Below are positions 5,595 through 13,426 of a DNA stretch of 13,453 nucleotides, one piece after another. The notes under the pieces are model-generated. The model saw nothing but the letters and a program-made list of their open reading frames with translations. It did not search any database and was not told the origin of the DNA. The stretch lies in assembly GCA_023406985.1 (NCBI GenBank), contig JAEXTK010000026.1, positions 1 through 13,453 of the forward strand, in the 5' to 3' direction. The stretch comes from Spirochaetota bacterium (GTDB lineage: Bacteria; Spirochaetota; Spirochaetia; Treponematales; Breznakiellaceae). The first letter of the stretch is position 1. Each line of letters starts with the position of its first letter. Both the position numbers and the translations under genes were made by a program.

Positions 5595-6917
5595 GTGCCC
5601 TACATACCGGCGACCGATTCGGAGCGGGAGGACATGCTCCACCGCATCGGGATCGTTTCCATCGAGGAATTGTTCGAGGATCTGCCCGAGCGGCTGCGCT
5701 TTCCTCGCCTCGACCTCGGGGCGGGGATCTCGGAGATCGAGGTCATGCGCGAACTCGCCACGCTCGCCGGACAAAACGCCACGGCGGACGGGTATCATTG
5801 GTTCCTCGGCGCCGGAGCCTACGACCATTTCATCCCCGCCGCGGTCCCCTATCTCGCCTCCCGGGGCGAGTTCGTCACCGCGTACACCCCCTACCAGCCG
5901 GAGGTGAGCCAAGGGACGCTCCAGGCCATCTTCGAATACCAGAGCATGGTCGCCGAGCTCACCGGCATGGACGTGGTCAACGCGGGCCACTACGACGGGG
6001 CGACGGCCCTCGCCGAGGCGGTCCTCATGGGCCTCCGCGGGAGCGACCGAAAGCGCGTGCTCCTTCCGGCCGCCCTGCACCCCGAATACCGCGCGGTGCT
6101 GGAGACCTACCTGACGGCCTTCGACACGGAACTCGCGACCTACGAGGGTCCGCCCGCGGCAGCCGCCGCGGACGCGGGCGAGGGGCTCGCGGTGCTGGTC
6201 GCCTCCTATCCCGACTTCTCAGGCCATATTCCCGACCTCGCGGGGGCGGGAGATGCCGTCCACGCCGCGGGCGGCCTCTTCGTCGTCCACGCCGACCCCG
6301 TCATGCTCGGCCTCCTCAAGAGCCCGCGCGCATGGGGAGCCGACGTCGTGACCGCGGAGGGACAGAGCCTCGGCAACGACCTCTCGTACGGCGGACCCTT
6401 CCTCGGCATCATGGCCACCACGAACGAACTCGTGCGCCGCATGCCGGGCCGGATCGTCGGCGAGGCCCATGACGGGCGCGGGCGGAGAGGCTACGTCCTC
6501 ACCCTCGTCGCGCGCGAGCAGCATATCCGCAGGGAAAAGGCCGTATCGAACATCTGTTCCAACCAAGGGCTCGCCGCGCTCCGGTCCTGCATCCACCTGG
6601 CGCTCATGGGCAAGCACGGCCTCAGGCGGAGCGCGGAGCTCTGCTGGCACCGCGCCCACTACGCGGCGGCCAAGATCGGCGCCCTGCGCGGCTTCTCGGT
6701 GGAAGCCGGAACCTTCTTCAAGGAATTCGTCGTCCGGACGCCGATCCCCGCGGAGACGCTCGCGGAACGGCTCTACGCGCGGAACATCGTGGGCGGTCTC
6801 CCGCTCTCCCGCTACTGGAAGGAACGCGCGAACGAGCTCCTCGTGTGCGTAACCGAGATGAATTCCCGCGCGGATATCGACGATCTCGTCACGGCGCTCC
6901 GGGAGGAAACCAAATGA
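5595..6917 (+). CDS. gcvPA: Glycine dehydrogenase (decarboxylating) subunit 1
   Basis: This is the N-terminal half of the split P protein; with GcvPB it forms the PLP enzyme that decarboxylates glycine and loads the aminomethyl group on GcvH. The product has 440 residues, normal for the subunit. It begins with the typical YIPATDSEREDMLHRIGI. Highly conserved stretches are FLGAGAYDH (70-78), TAYTPYQPEVSQGTLQ (95-110), FEYQSMVAELTGMDV (113-127) and YDGATALAEA (133-142). Later come the LSYGGPFLGIMA segment and NICSNQGLAAL. This subunit lacks the PLP lysine, as expected. The start lies 2 bases after the gcvH stop, and its TGA overlaps the gcvPB ATG (ATGA), so the two subunits are probably translated together. 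Confidence 0.97.
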   Translation: MPYIPATDSEREDMLHRIGIVSIEELFEDLPERLRFPRLDLGAGISEIEVMRELATLAGQNATADGYHWFLGAGAYDHFIPAAVPYLASRGEFVTAYTPYQPEVSQGTLQAIFEYQSMVAELTGMDVVNAGHYDGATALAEAVLMGLRGSDRKRVLLPAALHPEYRAVLETYLTAFDTELATYEGPPAAAAADAGEGLAVLVASYPDFSGHIPDLAGAGDAVHAAGGLFVVHADPVMLGLLKSPRAWGADVVTAEGQSLGNDLSYGGPFLGIMATTNELVRRMPGRIVGEAHDGRGRRGYVLTLVAREQHIRREKAVSNICSNQGLAALRSCIHLALMGKHGLRRSAELCWHRAHYAAAKIGALRGFSVEAGTFFKEFVVRTPIPAETLAERLYARNIVGGLPLSRYWKERANELLVCVTEMNSRADIDDLVTALREETK

Positions 6918-8365
6918 ACTACCCCGAGATCCCCCTCCTCAAGGACGCCGGAGCGGAAGGCCGGATCGGCGTGGTCCTGCCCAAGCTCGACGTGGGCGAG
7001 ACCCCGATCCCCGCGGAGCTGCTCCGCGACGACCTGAAGCTGCCGGAGATGGACGAGCTGTCCGTAGTCCGCCATTTCACGCTGCTTTCCCAGCGGAACT
7101 ATTCCATCGACGGGCAGTTCTACCCCCTCGGGTCCTGCACGATGAAGTACAACCCGAAGATGAACGAGGCGGCCGCCGGCCTGGCCGGTTTCCGCCGCGC
7201 GCATCCCCTCGCCCCGGAGTCGATGTCCCAGGGGGCCATCGCCCTGATCCACGAGCTCCAGGAAGCGCTCCGCGCGATCACGGGCTTCAAGGCGGTCTCC
7301 GTCCAATGCGCGGCCGGCGCCCACGGAGAACTCGCGGGCGCGCTCATGATCCGCGCCTACCACGTTTCCCGCGGCGACGCGGCCCGCACGCGGATGCTCA
7401 TCCCCGACTCGGCCCACGGCACGAACCCGGCCTCCTGCACGATGGCGGGCCTCGTCGCCGAGACGATTCCGTCCGACGGCGCGGGCGGCGTGGACATGGC
7501 GGCCCTCAAGGCCGCGTGCGCGCACGAGGCCGGCAAGACAGTCGCCGGGCTCATGATCACGAATCCGAGCACGCTCGGCCTCTTCGAGCGGAACATCGAG
7601 GAGATCGTCCGGATCGTCCACGCGGCCGGAGGCCTCGTGTACGGCGACGGCGCCAACATGAATGCCCTCGTCGGCGCCCTGAAGCCCGCCGACCTCGGCT
7701 TCGACGTGATGCACCTCAACCTGCACAAGACCTTCTCCACCCCGCACGGCGGCGGCGGTCCGGGAGCGGGAGCGGTCGGCGCGGGTCCGGCCCTCGCCGA
7801 TTTCCTGCCCGGCCCGCTCGCGGCCAAATCGAGCGAGGGCTTCTCCTTCTCCGTGCCGAAGTCCACCATCGGGCGCATGAAGACCTTCCACGGCAACTTC
7901 GGCATCCTCGTCCGCGCCTACGCCTACATCCGGCTCCTCGGCGCCGACGGCCTCCGGCGCGTCGCCGAGCACGCGGTGCTCAACGCCAACTATCTCCGCT
8001 CGCTCGTGGAAGAAGCCTACCCGGTCACCTACGGCGAAGGGCGGCGGTCCATGCACGAATTCGTCGCTTCGCCCGAACTCGCGAGCGATATCCATACCAT
8101 CGATATCGCGAAGCGCCTCATCGATTACGGGTTCCATCCGCCGACCATCTACTTCCCGCTCATCGTGAAGGAAGCGCTCATGGCCGAGCCCACGGAGACC
8201 GAGTCGAAAGAGACCCTGGACGCCTTCGCGGCGGCGCTCAACCGGATCGCCGAAGAGGCGCGGACAGCGCCGGAGCTCCTGAAGGAGGCGCCCCACGACA
8301 CGCCGGTCGGCCGGCTCGACGAAACCGCCGCAGCGCGGAGGCCCGTCCTGTGCTACAGAAGCTGA
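6914..8365 (+). CDS. gcvPB: Glycine dehydrogenase (decarboxylating) subunit 2
   Basis: This is the PLP-bearing half of the split P protein. The product has 483 residues, normal for the subunit. Conserved marks are FYPLGSCTMKYNPKMNE, DSAHGTNPASC, and HLNLHKTFSTPHGGGGPGAG with the PLP Schiff-base Lys272. Near the C-terminus FHPPTIYFPLIV and AEPTETESKETLD are typical. GGGAGG at 6901-6906 sits 7 bases before ATG 6914, which overlaps the gcvPA stop by four bases. The 3' end overlaps the next gene by 16 bases, so that gene is probably on the same mRNA. The split form is shared with Firmicutes, Thermotoga and spirochaetes, while E. coli has one fused GcvP. Confidence 0.97.
   Translation: MNYPEIPLLKDAGAEGRIGVVLPKLDVGETPIPAELLRDDLKLPEMDELSVVRHFTLLSQRNYSIDGQFYPLGSCTMKYNPKMNEAAAGLAGFRRAHPLAPESMSQGAIALIHELQEALRAITGFKAVSVQCAAGAHGELAGALMIRAYHVSRGDAARTRMLIPDSAHGTNPASCTMAGLVAETIPSDGAGGVDMAALKAACAHEAGKTVAGLMITNPSTLGLFERNIEEIVRIVHAAGGLVYGDGANMNALVGALKPADLGFDVMHLNLHKTFSTPHGGGGPGAGAVGAGPALADFLPGPLAAKSSEGFSFSVPKSTIGRMKTFHGNFGILVRAYAYIRLLGADGLRRVAEHAVLNANYLRSLVEEAYPVTYGEGRRSMHEFVASPELASDIHTIDIAKRLIDYGFHPPTIYFPLIVKEALMAEPTETESKETLDAFAAALNRIAEEARTAPELLKEAPHDTPVGRLDETAAARRPVLCYRS
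8337..8341 (+). promoter_or_regulatory. Shine-Dalgarno GGAGG supporting the GTG start at 8350
   Basis: GGAGG inside the last codons of gcvPB lies 8 bases before GTG 8350. No better start with a ribosome site is seen before the first membrane helix. Confidence 0.65.
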
Positions 8366-9366
8366 GCGGTCGCCTCGCGGGCCGGGGGGCGGAGGCCGCG
8401 CGGCCGTCGTCCGCCCTCGTCGTGCTCGCGGCCTTCTTCTTCGCGCTCCCCCTCCCCCTGACCGTCTTCGTGGTCCGCTTCGGCCCGGCCGGATTCGACT
8501 CGGCCGCGGCCCCGTTTTTCACCGCCTACGCGCCGGTTTTCGCGGCCGCCGGCCTCCTCCTCGGTTTCGTCGCGTACCTCTTCACGGCCGGCAGGCGCCG
8601 CGTCGTCCCGCTGCTCGTCTCGCTCGGCTGGTCGGTCGTCCTCCTGGAGGCCGCGTCCATCGCCATGGGCATCGCGGTCCACCGCGATTTCTTCTCTCCC
8701 GCCTTCCAGTACGCCCTCTCCGCGCCGGCCGTCTTCCTCCTCGGTCTCCGCACCCAGCGAGGCAGCGAGATTTCCCGCGGAGCGCTCCGGACCATCGGCA
8801 GGGCCGGGTACGTTCTGGCGGCCTTTTACGCCGAGTGGATCATGCTCGTCGGCTACGCCATCGTCACGCGGGCTGAACCCCGGCCCATCGAAACCCTGAT
8901 ATACAACGCCTACAACCTGCCGCTCGTCCTCGTCCTCTTCCTGGCGTCCCGCGGCGTGGAGCGCCGCGCCATGCGGACGCTCTCGCTCGGGGCCGAGGGC
9001 GTGGAAGTCGACGGCAAGTCCATCGACGCGATGCTCGGCGAACGCCGCGCCGTCCTGCTCGCAGCCTTCGTGGCCGCTCCCGACCGTCGGCTCCGCTGCC
9101 CCGACGTCCAACAGGCGCTCGCCGCCCGGGCCCACGGAGGGGCGGCCCGCGCCGCCAAAATCGATTGCGCGGCCTGCGCCGCCTCGGGCATGAAGGCGAC
9201 GGAGTGCGCGGAATACCGGAGCGCGTACAACAGCCTCTTGGACCTGAAGAAGCTGCTCGAATTCCTCGAAATCGGGTCGATCACCGCGCCCGACAACCGG
9301 CGGCGCGTGCTCACCGAAGGATGGCGCCTCACCCTCTTCGAAAATGCCCGAATAGTCCTCCGATAA
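8350..9366 (+). CDS. Unrecognised six-helix membrane protein with C-terminal Cys cluster
   Basis: I do not recognise this family. With the GTG at 8350 the product has 338 residues. Hydrophobic segments at about 21-43, 55-79, 84-108, 114-133, 152-173 and 181-200 suggest six transmembrane helices. The inside-positive pattern (RGVERRAMR after helix 6) puts the N-terminus and the ~138-residue C-terminal part in the cytosol. That part has four Cys, 250, 273, 276 and 286 (C-x22-C-x2-C-x9-C), fitting a zinc or iron-sulphur site. After it comes a helical segment SLLDLKKLLEFLEIGS (295-310) and an ending LTEGWRLTLFENARIVL. The upstream frame is open far into gcvPB, but that is a shadow reading. The 16-base overlap with gcvPB suggests co-transcription with the gcv operon. 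Possible roles such as a transporter or a membrane sensor are guesses. Confidence 0.8.
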   Translation: MLQKLSGRLAGRGAEAARPSSALVVLAAFFFALPLPLTVFVVRFGPAGFDSAAAPFFTAYAPVFAAAGLLLGFVAYLFTAGRRRVVPLLVSLGWSVVLLEAASIAMGIAVHRDFFSPAFQYALSAPAVFLLGLRTQRGSEISRGALRTIGRAGYVLAAFYAEWIMLVGYAIVTRAEPRPIETLIYNAYNLPLVLVLFLASRGVERRAMRTLSLGAEGVEVDGKSIDAMLGERRAVLLAAFVAAPDRRLRCPDVQQALAARAHGGAARAAKIDCAACAASGMKATECAEYRSAYNSLLDLKKLLEFLEIGSITAPDNRRRVLTEGWRLTLFENARIVLR

Positions 9367-9368
9367 GC

Positions 9369-9381
9369 GGTACATTGTACC
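9369..9381. promoter_or_regulatory. Perfect 13-bp inverted repeat GGTACA-T-TGTACC
   Basis: The palindrome lies 3 bases after the stop of the membrane-protein gene and 47 bases before the next ATG, in a 61-base gap. It could be an operator for the large outer-membrane gene. No convincing -35/-10 pair was found in the gap; TACATT within the palindrome is a weak -10 match. Confidence 0.35.
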
Positions 9382-9427
9382 CGAGACGCAGCCCCGGTTG
9401 TTTGTCTACTGACTCGGAGGTATTCCC

Positions 9428-12400
9428 ATGGCCAAGTTCATCATCAACTTCTTGCTCTCCATCTTCGTCTTGGCGATACCGATCGCCGCCGCGCCCCGCG
9501 GCGCTGAAGCGGTCACCGACCTGTACGCTCCGGCCTTCTCTGGCGGAGGGGCCTTCGTCACCTCCACGGGGAGCGCCGAGGCGAGCGCGGTGAATCCCGC
9601 CGCCGCGGGAGCCGCCCAGCGCATCGTCCTGGACGCGAGCTACCTATTCCTGCCGGGGCTCGGCGACGAGGCGGGAACCGGCCACGCGCTCAACGTCGGC
9701 GGCCTCCTGCCGACGAAGTACGGCGTCTTCGGCGGTGCGGCCCGGTTCCTCACGAGTCCCTTCGATGCCTTCGACGTCGGCACCGCGTTCTCTATCGACT
9801 TGAACGCCGCCAAGGAAATCTTCCCCCGCTTCTCCGTCGGCGCGGGCCTGAACGCGGGGGTAGGCAGCGCTGCGGCCGTGGGCGTGGACCTCGGCCTCCG
9901 GCACGAGCTCGGCGCCCTCGGGCCCCTGGATAACTTCACCTGGGCCTTCGTGCTCGGGGGAATCGGCGTGAGCCGGGCCCCGAGCGCCTTCACGCCCGCC
10001 GCGGGCGTAGACTTCGACTTCTACCGCATACGGGGTAAAGAGGGGAAACCCGATCCGCTGCGGCTCGGCGCCTCGGCCGACCTCGGCATGCCCGGCTTCC
10101 GGAACCTCGCCGGCAAGATCGGCCTGGACGCGACCGTCGCGGGCATCGCGACGGTCTCCACCGCCACCGGCTTCAACCTGAACGAAGCGCGCGACGGCGA
10201 GGCCCCTTCCTTGGTGCCCTCGGTGGGCCTGACCCTCAACCTCAAGCTGGCCGGCAAGAAGGACGCCGCGCCGGGCAAACTGCCGCAGGAGGGCGAACTG
10301 GACGCCACGTTCGCGGCGAAACCGCTCTACGACGATATCTGGGCCTTCGGCGCGGGCGCGGTCTGGACCCTCGGCCTCAAGGACGAGACGCCGCCCGCGA
10401 TCCGCGTGGACTATACCGGCCCGACCTGGATCTCCCCGAACAACGACGGGAAGGTCGACGCCCTGGAATTCCCCATTGCCATCACCGACCAACGGTACGT
10501 GGCCGAGTGGCTCCTGGAGATCCGCGACGAGGCGGGCGTCGTCGTCCGCACCCTCCGCAACAAGGAGCGCCGCATAGAGAACGAGGGCGTCCGGGGCTTC
10601 ATCGACCGGCTCGCCTACGTGAAGGCCGGCGTGGAGGTGCCCGCGACGCTCCGGTGGGACGGGGCCTTGGACTCCGGCGCCGTCGCCGCTGACGGCCGCT
10701 ATTTCTTCGTACTCTCCGCGGCGGACGACAACGGCAACCGCGCCTCCTCGCCGAGCTACGAAGTCGTCGTGGACAACACGCCCCCCGCGATCGCGGTGAA
10801 GCCGCCGGCCGACCCCACGCGCATCCTCTCCCCGGACGGGGACGGCAACAAGGATACGATCCTCATCGACCAGTCGGGGTCCGTCGAGGACCGCTGGACC
10901 GCCTCCGTCCTGGACGCGTCGGGCGCCAAGGTGCGCACCTACGACGTCGCCGCGCTCGCGCCCGCGCCCTTCGCCTGGGACGGAAAGGACGACGCGGGCA
11001 AGGTGGTGGCCGACGGCGTCTACCGCTACGAGATCGCCGCGACCGACCGCGCCCTCAACTCCGCGAAAGCCTCCCTCGACAACCTCATCGTCAACACCGA
11101 AAGGCCCACGGTGAGCCTCCTCATAGAAGACGCCTTCTTCTCGCCGAACGGCGACGGGGTCAAGGATACCCTCGGCCTGAGCCCCGGCGTCCCCGTCAGG
11201 GATGGCATCGTCTCCTGGACGATCGCGGTCCAAGACAAGGCGGGCGCGGTCCGCCGGACCATCGCCGGCGGACCGGCCGCGCCGGCGCGCCTGGCCTTCG
11301 ACGGCAAGACCGACGCGGGAGCCACCCTCGCGGAGGGCAGCTACCGCGCCCAACTCACCGTCACGTACCGCAACGGCTTCGTATCCACGAACCTTTCCCC
11401 CGCCTTCACCGTGGACCTCACGCCGCCCGCGGCCGCGGTCCGGCCGGAGTACCCGGTCTTCTCGCCGAACGGAGACGGCAAACTCGACGAAATGGCCCTC
11501 ACCCAAGAAGCCTCGGACGAGGTGGCCTGGAAGGGCGAACTGAGCAGCGTCGACGCCGCGCTCGTGGTCAAGACCTTCCGGTTCGCCGGCGTTCCCGCCG
11601 CGAGCATCCGCTGGGACGGCCGCGACGACTCGGGCCGCCTGGCGCCCGACGGCGACTACTCCTACCGCCTCGTCGCCACGGACCGGGCCGGCAACTCCGG
11701 AGCCTCGCAGCCGGCGCGCTTCGCGCTCAGCACGGCCGACACGCCGCTGCTCCTGACCGCGGACCTCCTGACCTTCTCGCCCAACGGCGACGGAGCCAAG
11801 GATGTCCTGACCCTCGCGCCGCAGGTCAAGGTCACCGAAGGCATCGCGTCCTGGTCGGTGGAGATCGTGGACGCGGCGGGAACGACGGTCCGCGGCTTCC
11901 AGGGCACGGGGACGGTGCCCAAGACCATCGCGTGGAACGGCACCGACGCGAAGGGAGCGCGGGTAAGCGACGGCGTCTACGCCGCCCGCGCCGTGGTCCG
12001 GTACGCCATGGGCAACGAGCCCACGGCGGCCTCGCCCCGCTTCATCGTGGATACCGTCGCGCCCGCGGTGGAACTCTCGGCCCCCTACACGCTCTTCTCC
12101 CCGAACGCCGACGGGCGCAAGGACGACCTGCCCTTCGCCGTCCGCACCGCGGGCAACGACGAATGGGAAGCGGCCATCCTCGACAAGGCCAACGCGGTCG
12201 TCGCGACCTGGGTCTGGACCGGCGCGGCGCCGGCCGTCGTCTGGAAGGGCCTCGACGCGGCGGGCAACCTCGCGGCCGACGGCGCCTACCGCTTCCGCGT
12301 CAGGTCCACCGACGAGGCGGGTAACCGGACCGAGCGCGTCCTCGACGGCATCGTCCTGGACGCCCGCACCGGCCGCGCCTTCCTGACGGCCTCCGCCCAA

Positions 12401-13426
12401 GCGCTCTCCCCGAACGGCGACGGCGTCGCCGACGAGGTGCGCTTCGGAACGGTCGTAACGCTCAAGGACGGCATCGAGACGTGGAAGCTCGAGATCCTGG
12501 ACGAGGCGGGGACGGCCCGGCGGACCTTCGCGCCCGCCGACGCCGCGGCCGCCGAGAAAGCGCCGCCCGCCGAATTCGCCTGGAACGGCAAGGACGAGGC
12601 GGGATCCGTGGTGGAGGGCAAGCGGTCCGCCCGGCTCACCGTCTCCTACCGCAAGGGAGACCTCGTGACCGCCGTCGCGGGGCCCTTCCTCGTGGACGTC
12701 ACGGCGCCCGTCCTCAAGCTGGAATCCTCGCCGCGCTGGTTCAGCCCGGACAACGACGGCGTGGAGGACGAACTGTCCATCGCCCTCTCGGCCCTGGACG
12801 CGTCGGCGATCGACGCCTGGAGCCTGGAGATCGTGGAGCCGCAGCCGCCCTACCAGGTCTTCTCCCGGTTCGAGGGGAAAGGCTCGCCGTCGAGCCGCAT
12901 CGTCTGGGACGGCAGGTCGACCAAGGGCGAGCTCGTCCAGGCGGCTACCGACTACAAGGCGATCTTCCGCGCGAAAGACGTTCTCGGGAACGCCGCGGAG
13001 ATCCCGGCGGTCATCGGGGTGGACGTCCTCGTCATCCGCGAAGGTGACATCCTCAAGATCAAGGTACCTTCGATCATCTTCCGGGAGAACCAGGCCGACT
13101 TCGTCGGATTGCCGCAGGACATCGTGGACAACAACGTCCGCGTGCTGAAGCGCATCGCCGAGATCCTCAACAAGTTCAAGGATTACCAGGTCAAGGTCGA
13201 GGGGCACGCGAACCCGGTGGCGCGGACCGCGGCCGAGGAAAAGAACGAACTCCAGCCTCTGAGCGAGGCGCGGGCCAAGGCGGTCCTCGCCGAACTCGTG
13301 CGCAACGGGGTGAACGCCGACCGGCTCTCGGCGATCGGCATGGGCGGCACGCGGCCGGTCGTGAAGTGGGAAGCCCGCGACGACTGGTGGAAGAACCGCC
13401 GCGTGGAATTCATCCTGATCAAGTGA
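9428..13426 (+). CDS. Large envelope protein: barrel-like N-terminus, eight FlgD-type Ig modules, OmpA-like C-terminus
   Basis: The product has 1332 residues. A signal peptide (MAKFIINFLLSIFVLAIPIAAA, cleavage near residues 21-28) is followed by a Gly/Ala-rich region (~29-325) with alternating hydrophobic strands and an ASAVNPAAAGAA segment like that of PorV/FadL-type outer-membrane proteins, so a small beta-barrel is likely. Eight Ig-like modules follow (~326-1205), each opened by SP[ND]xDGxxD, with Ser at 336, 468, 572, 679, 784, 891, 994 and 1106. Most carry a later WDGxDxxGxxxxDGxY element, as in FlgD Ig-like domains. Residues ~1208-1332 are OmpA/MotB-like: KIKVPSIIFRENQADF, VEGHAN, LSEARAKAVLAELVRNGV, GMGGTRPVV and NRRVEFILIK. 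OmpA-like domains bind peptidoglycan, so this is probably an outer-membrane-to-peptidoglycan protein with a long periplasmic arm. GGAGGT at 9416-9421 lies 6 bases before ATG. The stop is at 13424-13426. Confidence 0.88.
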   Translation: MAKFIINFLLSIFVLAIPIAAAPRGAEAVTDLYAPAFSGGGAFVTSTGSAEASAVNPAAAGAAQRIVLDASYLFLPGLGDEAGTGHALNVGGLLPTKYGVFGGAARFLTSPFDAFDVGTAFSIDLNAAKEIFPRFSVGAGLNAGVGSAAAVGVDLGLRHELGALGPLDNFTWAFVLGGIGVSRAPSAFTPAAGVDFDFYRIRGKEGKPDPLRLGASADLGMPGFRNLAGKIGLDATVAGIATVSTATGFNLNEARDGEAPSLVPSVGLTLNLKLAGKKDAAPGKLPQEGELDATFAAKPLYDDIWAFGAGAVWTLGLKDETPPAIRVDYTGPTWISPNNDGKVDALEFPIAITDQRYVAEWLLEIRDEAGVVVRTLRNKERRIENEGVRGFIDRLAYVKAGVEVPATLRWDGALDSGAVAADGRYFFVLSAADDNGNRASSPSYEVVVDNTPPAIAVKPPADPTRILSPDGDGNKDTILIDQSGSVEDRWTASVLDASGAKVRTYDVAALAPAPFAWDGKDDAGKVVADGVYRYEIAATDRALNSAKASLDNLIVNTERPTVSLLIEDAFFSPNGDGVKDTLGLSPGVPVRDGIVSWTIAVQDKAGAVRRTIAGGPAAPARLAFDGKTDAGATLAEGSYRAQLTVTYRNGFVSTNLSPAFTVDLTPPAAAVRPEYPVFSPNGDGKLDEMALTQEASDEVAWKGELSSVDAALVVKTFRFAGVPAASIRWDGRDDSGRLAPDGDYSYRLVATDRAGNSGASQPARFALSTADTPLLLTADLLTFSPNGDGAKDVLTLAPQVKVTEGIASWSVEIVDAAGTTVRGFQGTGTVPKTIAWNGTDAKGARVSDGVYAARAVVRYAMGNEPTAASPRFIVDTVAPAVELSAPYTLFSPNADGRKDDLPFAVRTAGNDEWEAAILDKANAVVATWVWTGAAPAVVWKGLDAAGNLAADGAYRFRVRSTDEAGNRTERVLDGIVLDARTGRAFLTASAQALSPNGDGVADEVRFGTVVTLKDGIETWKLEILDEAGTARRTFAPADAAAAEKAPPAEFAWNGKDEAGSVVEGKRSARLTVSYRKGDLVTAVAGPFLVDVTAPVLKLESSPRWFSPDNDGVEDELSIALSALDASAIDAWSLEIVEPQPPYQVFSRFEGKGSPSSRIVWDGRSTKGELVQAATDYKAIFRAKDVLGNAAEIPAVIGVDVLVIREGDILKIKVPSIIFRENQADFVGLPQDIVDNNVRVLKRIAEILNKFKDYQVKVEGHANPVARTAAEEKNELQPLSEARAKAVLAELVRNGVNADRLSAIGMGGTRPVVKWEARDDWWKNRRVEFILIK
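10433..13045 (+). repeat. Eight coding repeats of an SPNGDG-type Ig module
   Basis: Eight copies of S-P-[ND]-x-D-G-x-x-D start at bases 10433, 10829, 11141, 11462, 11777, 12098, 12407 and 12743. After the first spacing of 132 residues, the units are 103-112 residues apart. Copies 2, 4, 6 and 8 are one sub-type (late ATDRAxN or similar) and copies 3, 5 and 7 another (early DGIxxW, late VxYRxG), so the real period is about 211 residues. The DNA of the units has diverged well beyond recent duplication. Confidence 0.9.

Noticed and set aside
6812..8296. Minus-strand open frame of about 494 codons opposite gcvPA/gcvPB
   Set aside because: It is a shadow of two clearly identified genes, with low-complexity product and no ribosome site of note.
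9644..13207. Very long open frame (about 1187 codons) on the minus strand
   Set aside because: It is antisense to the well-supported OmpA-type gene. High third-position GC keeps the opposite frame free of stops; the product is Arg/Gly/Asp-rich with no domain.
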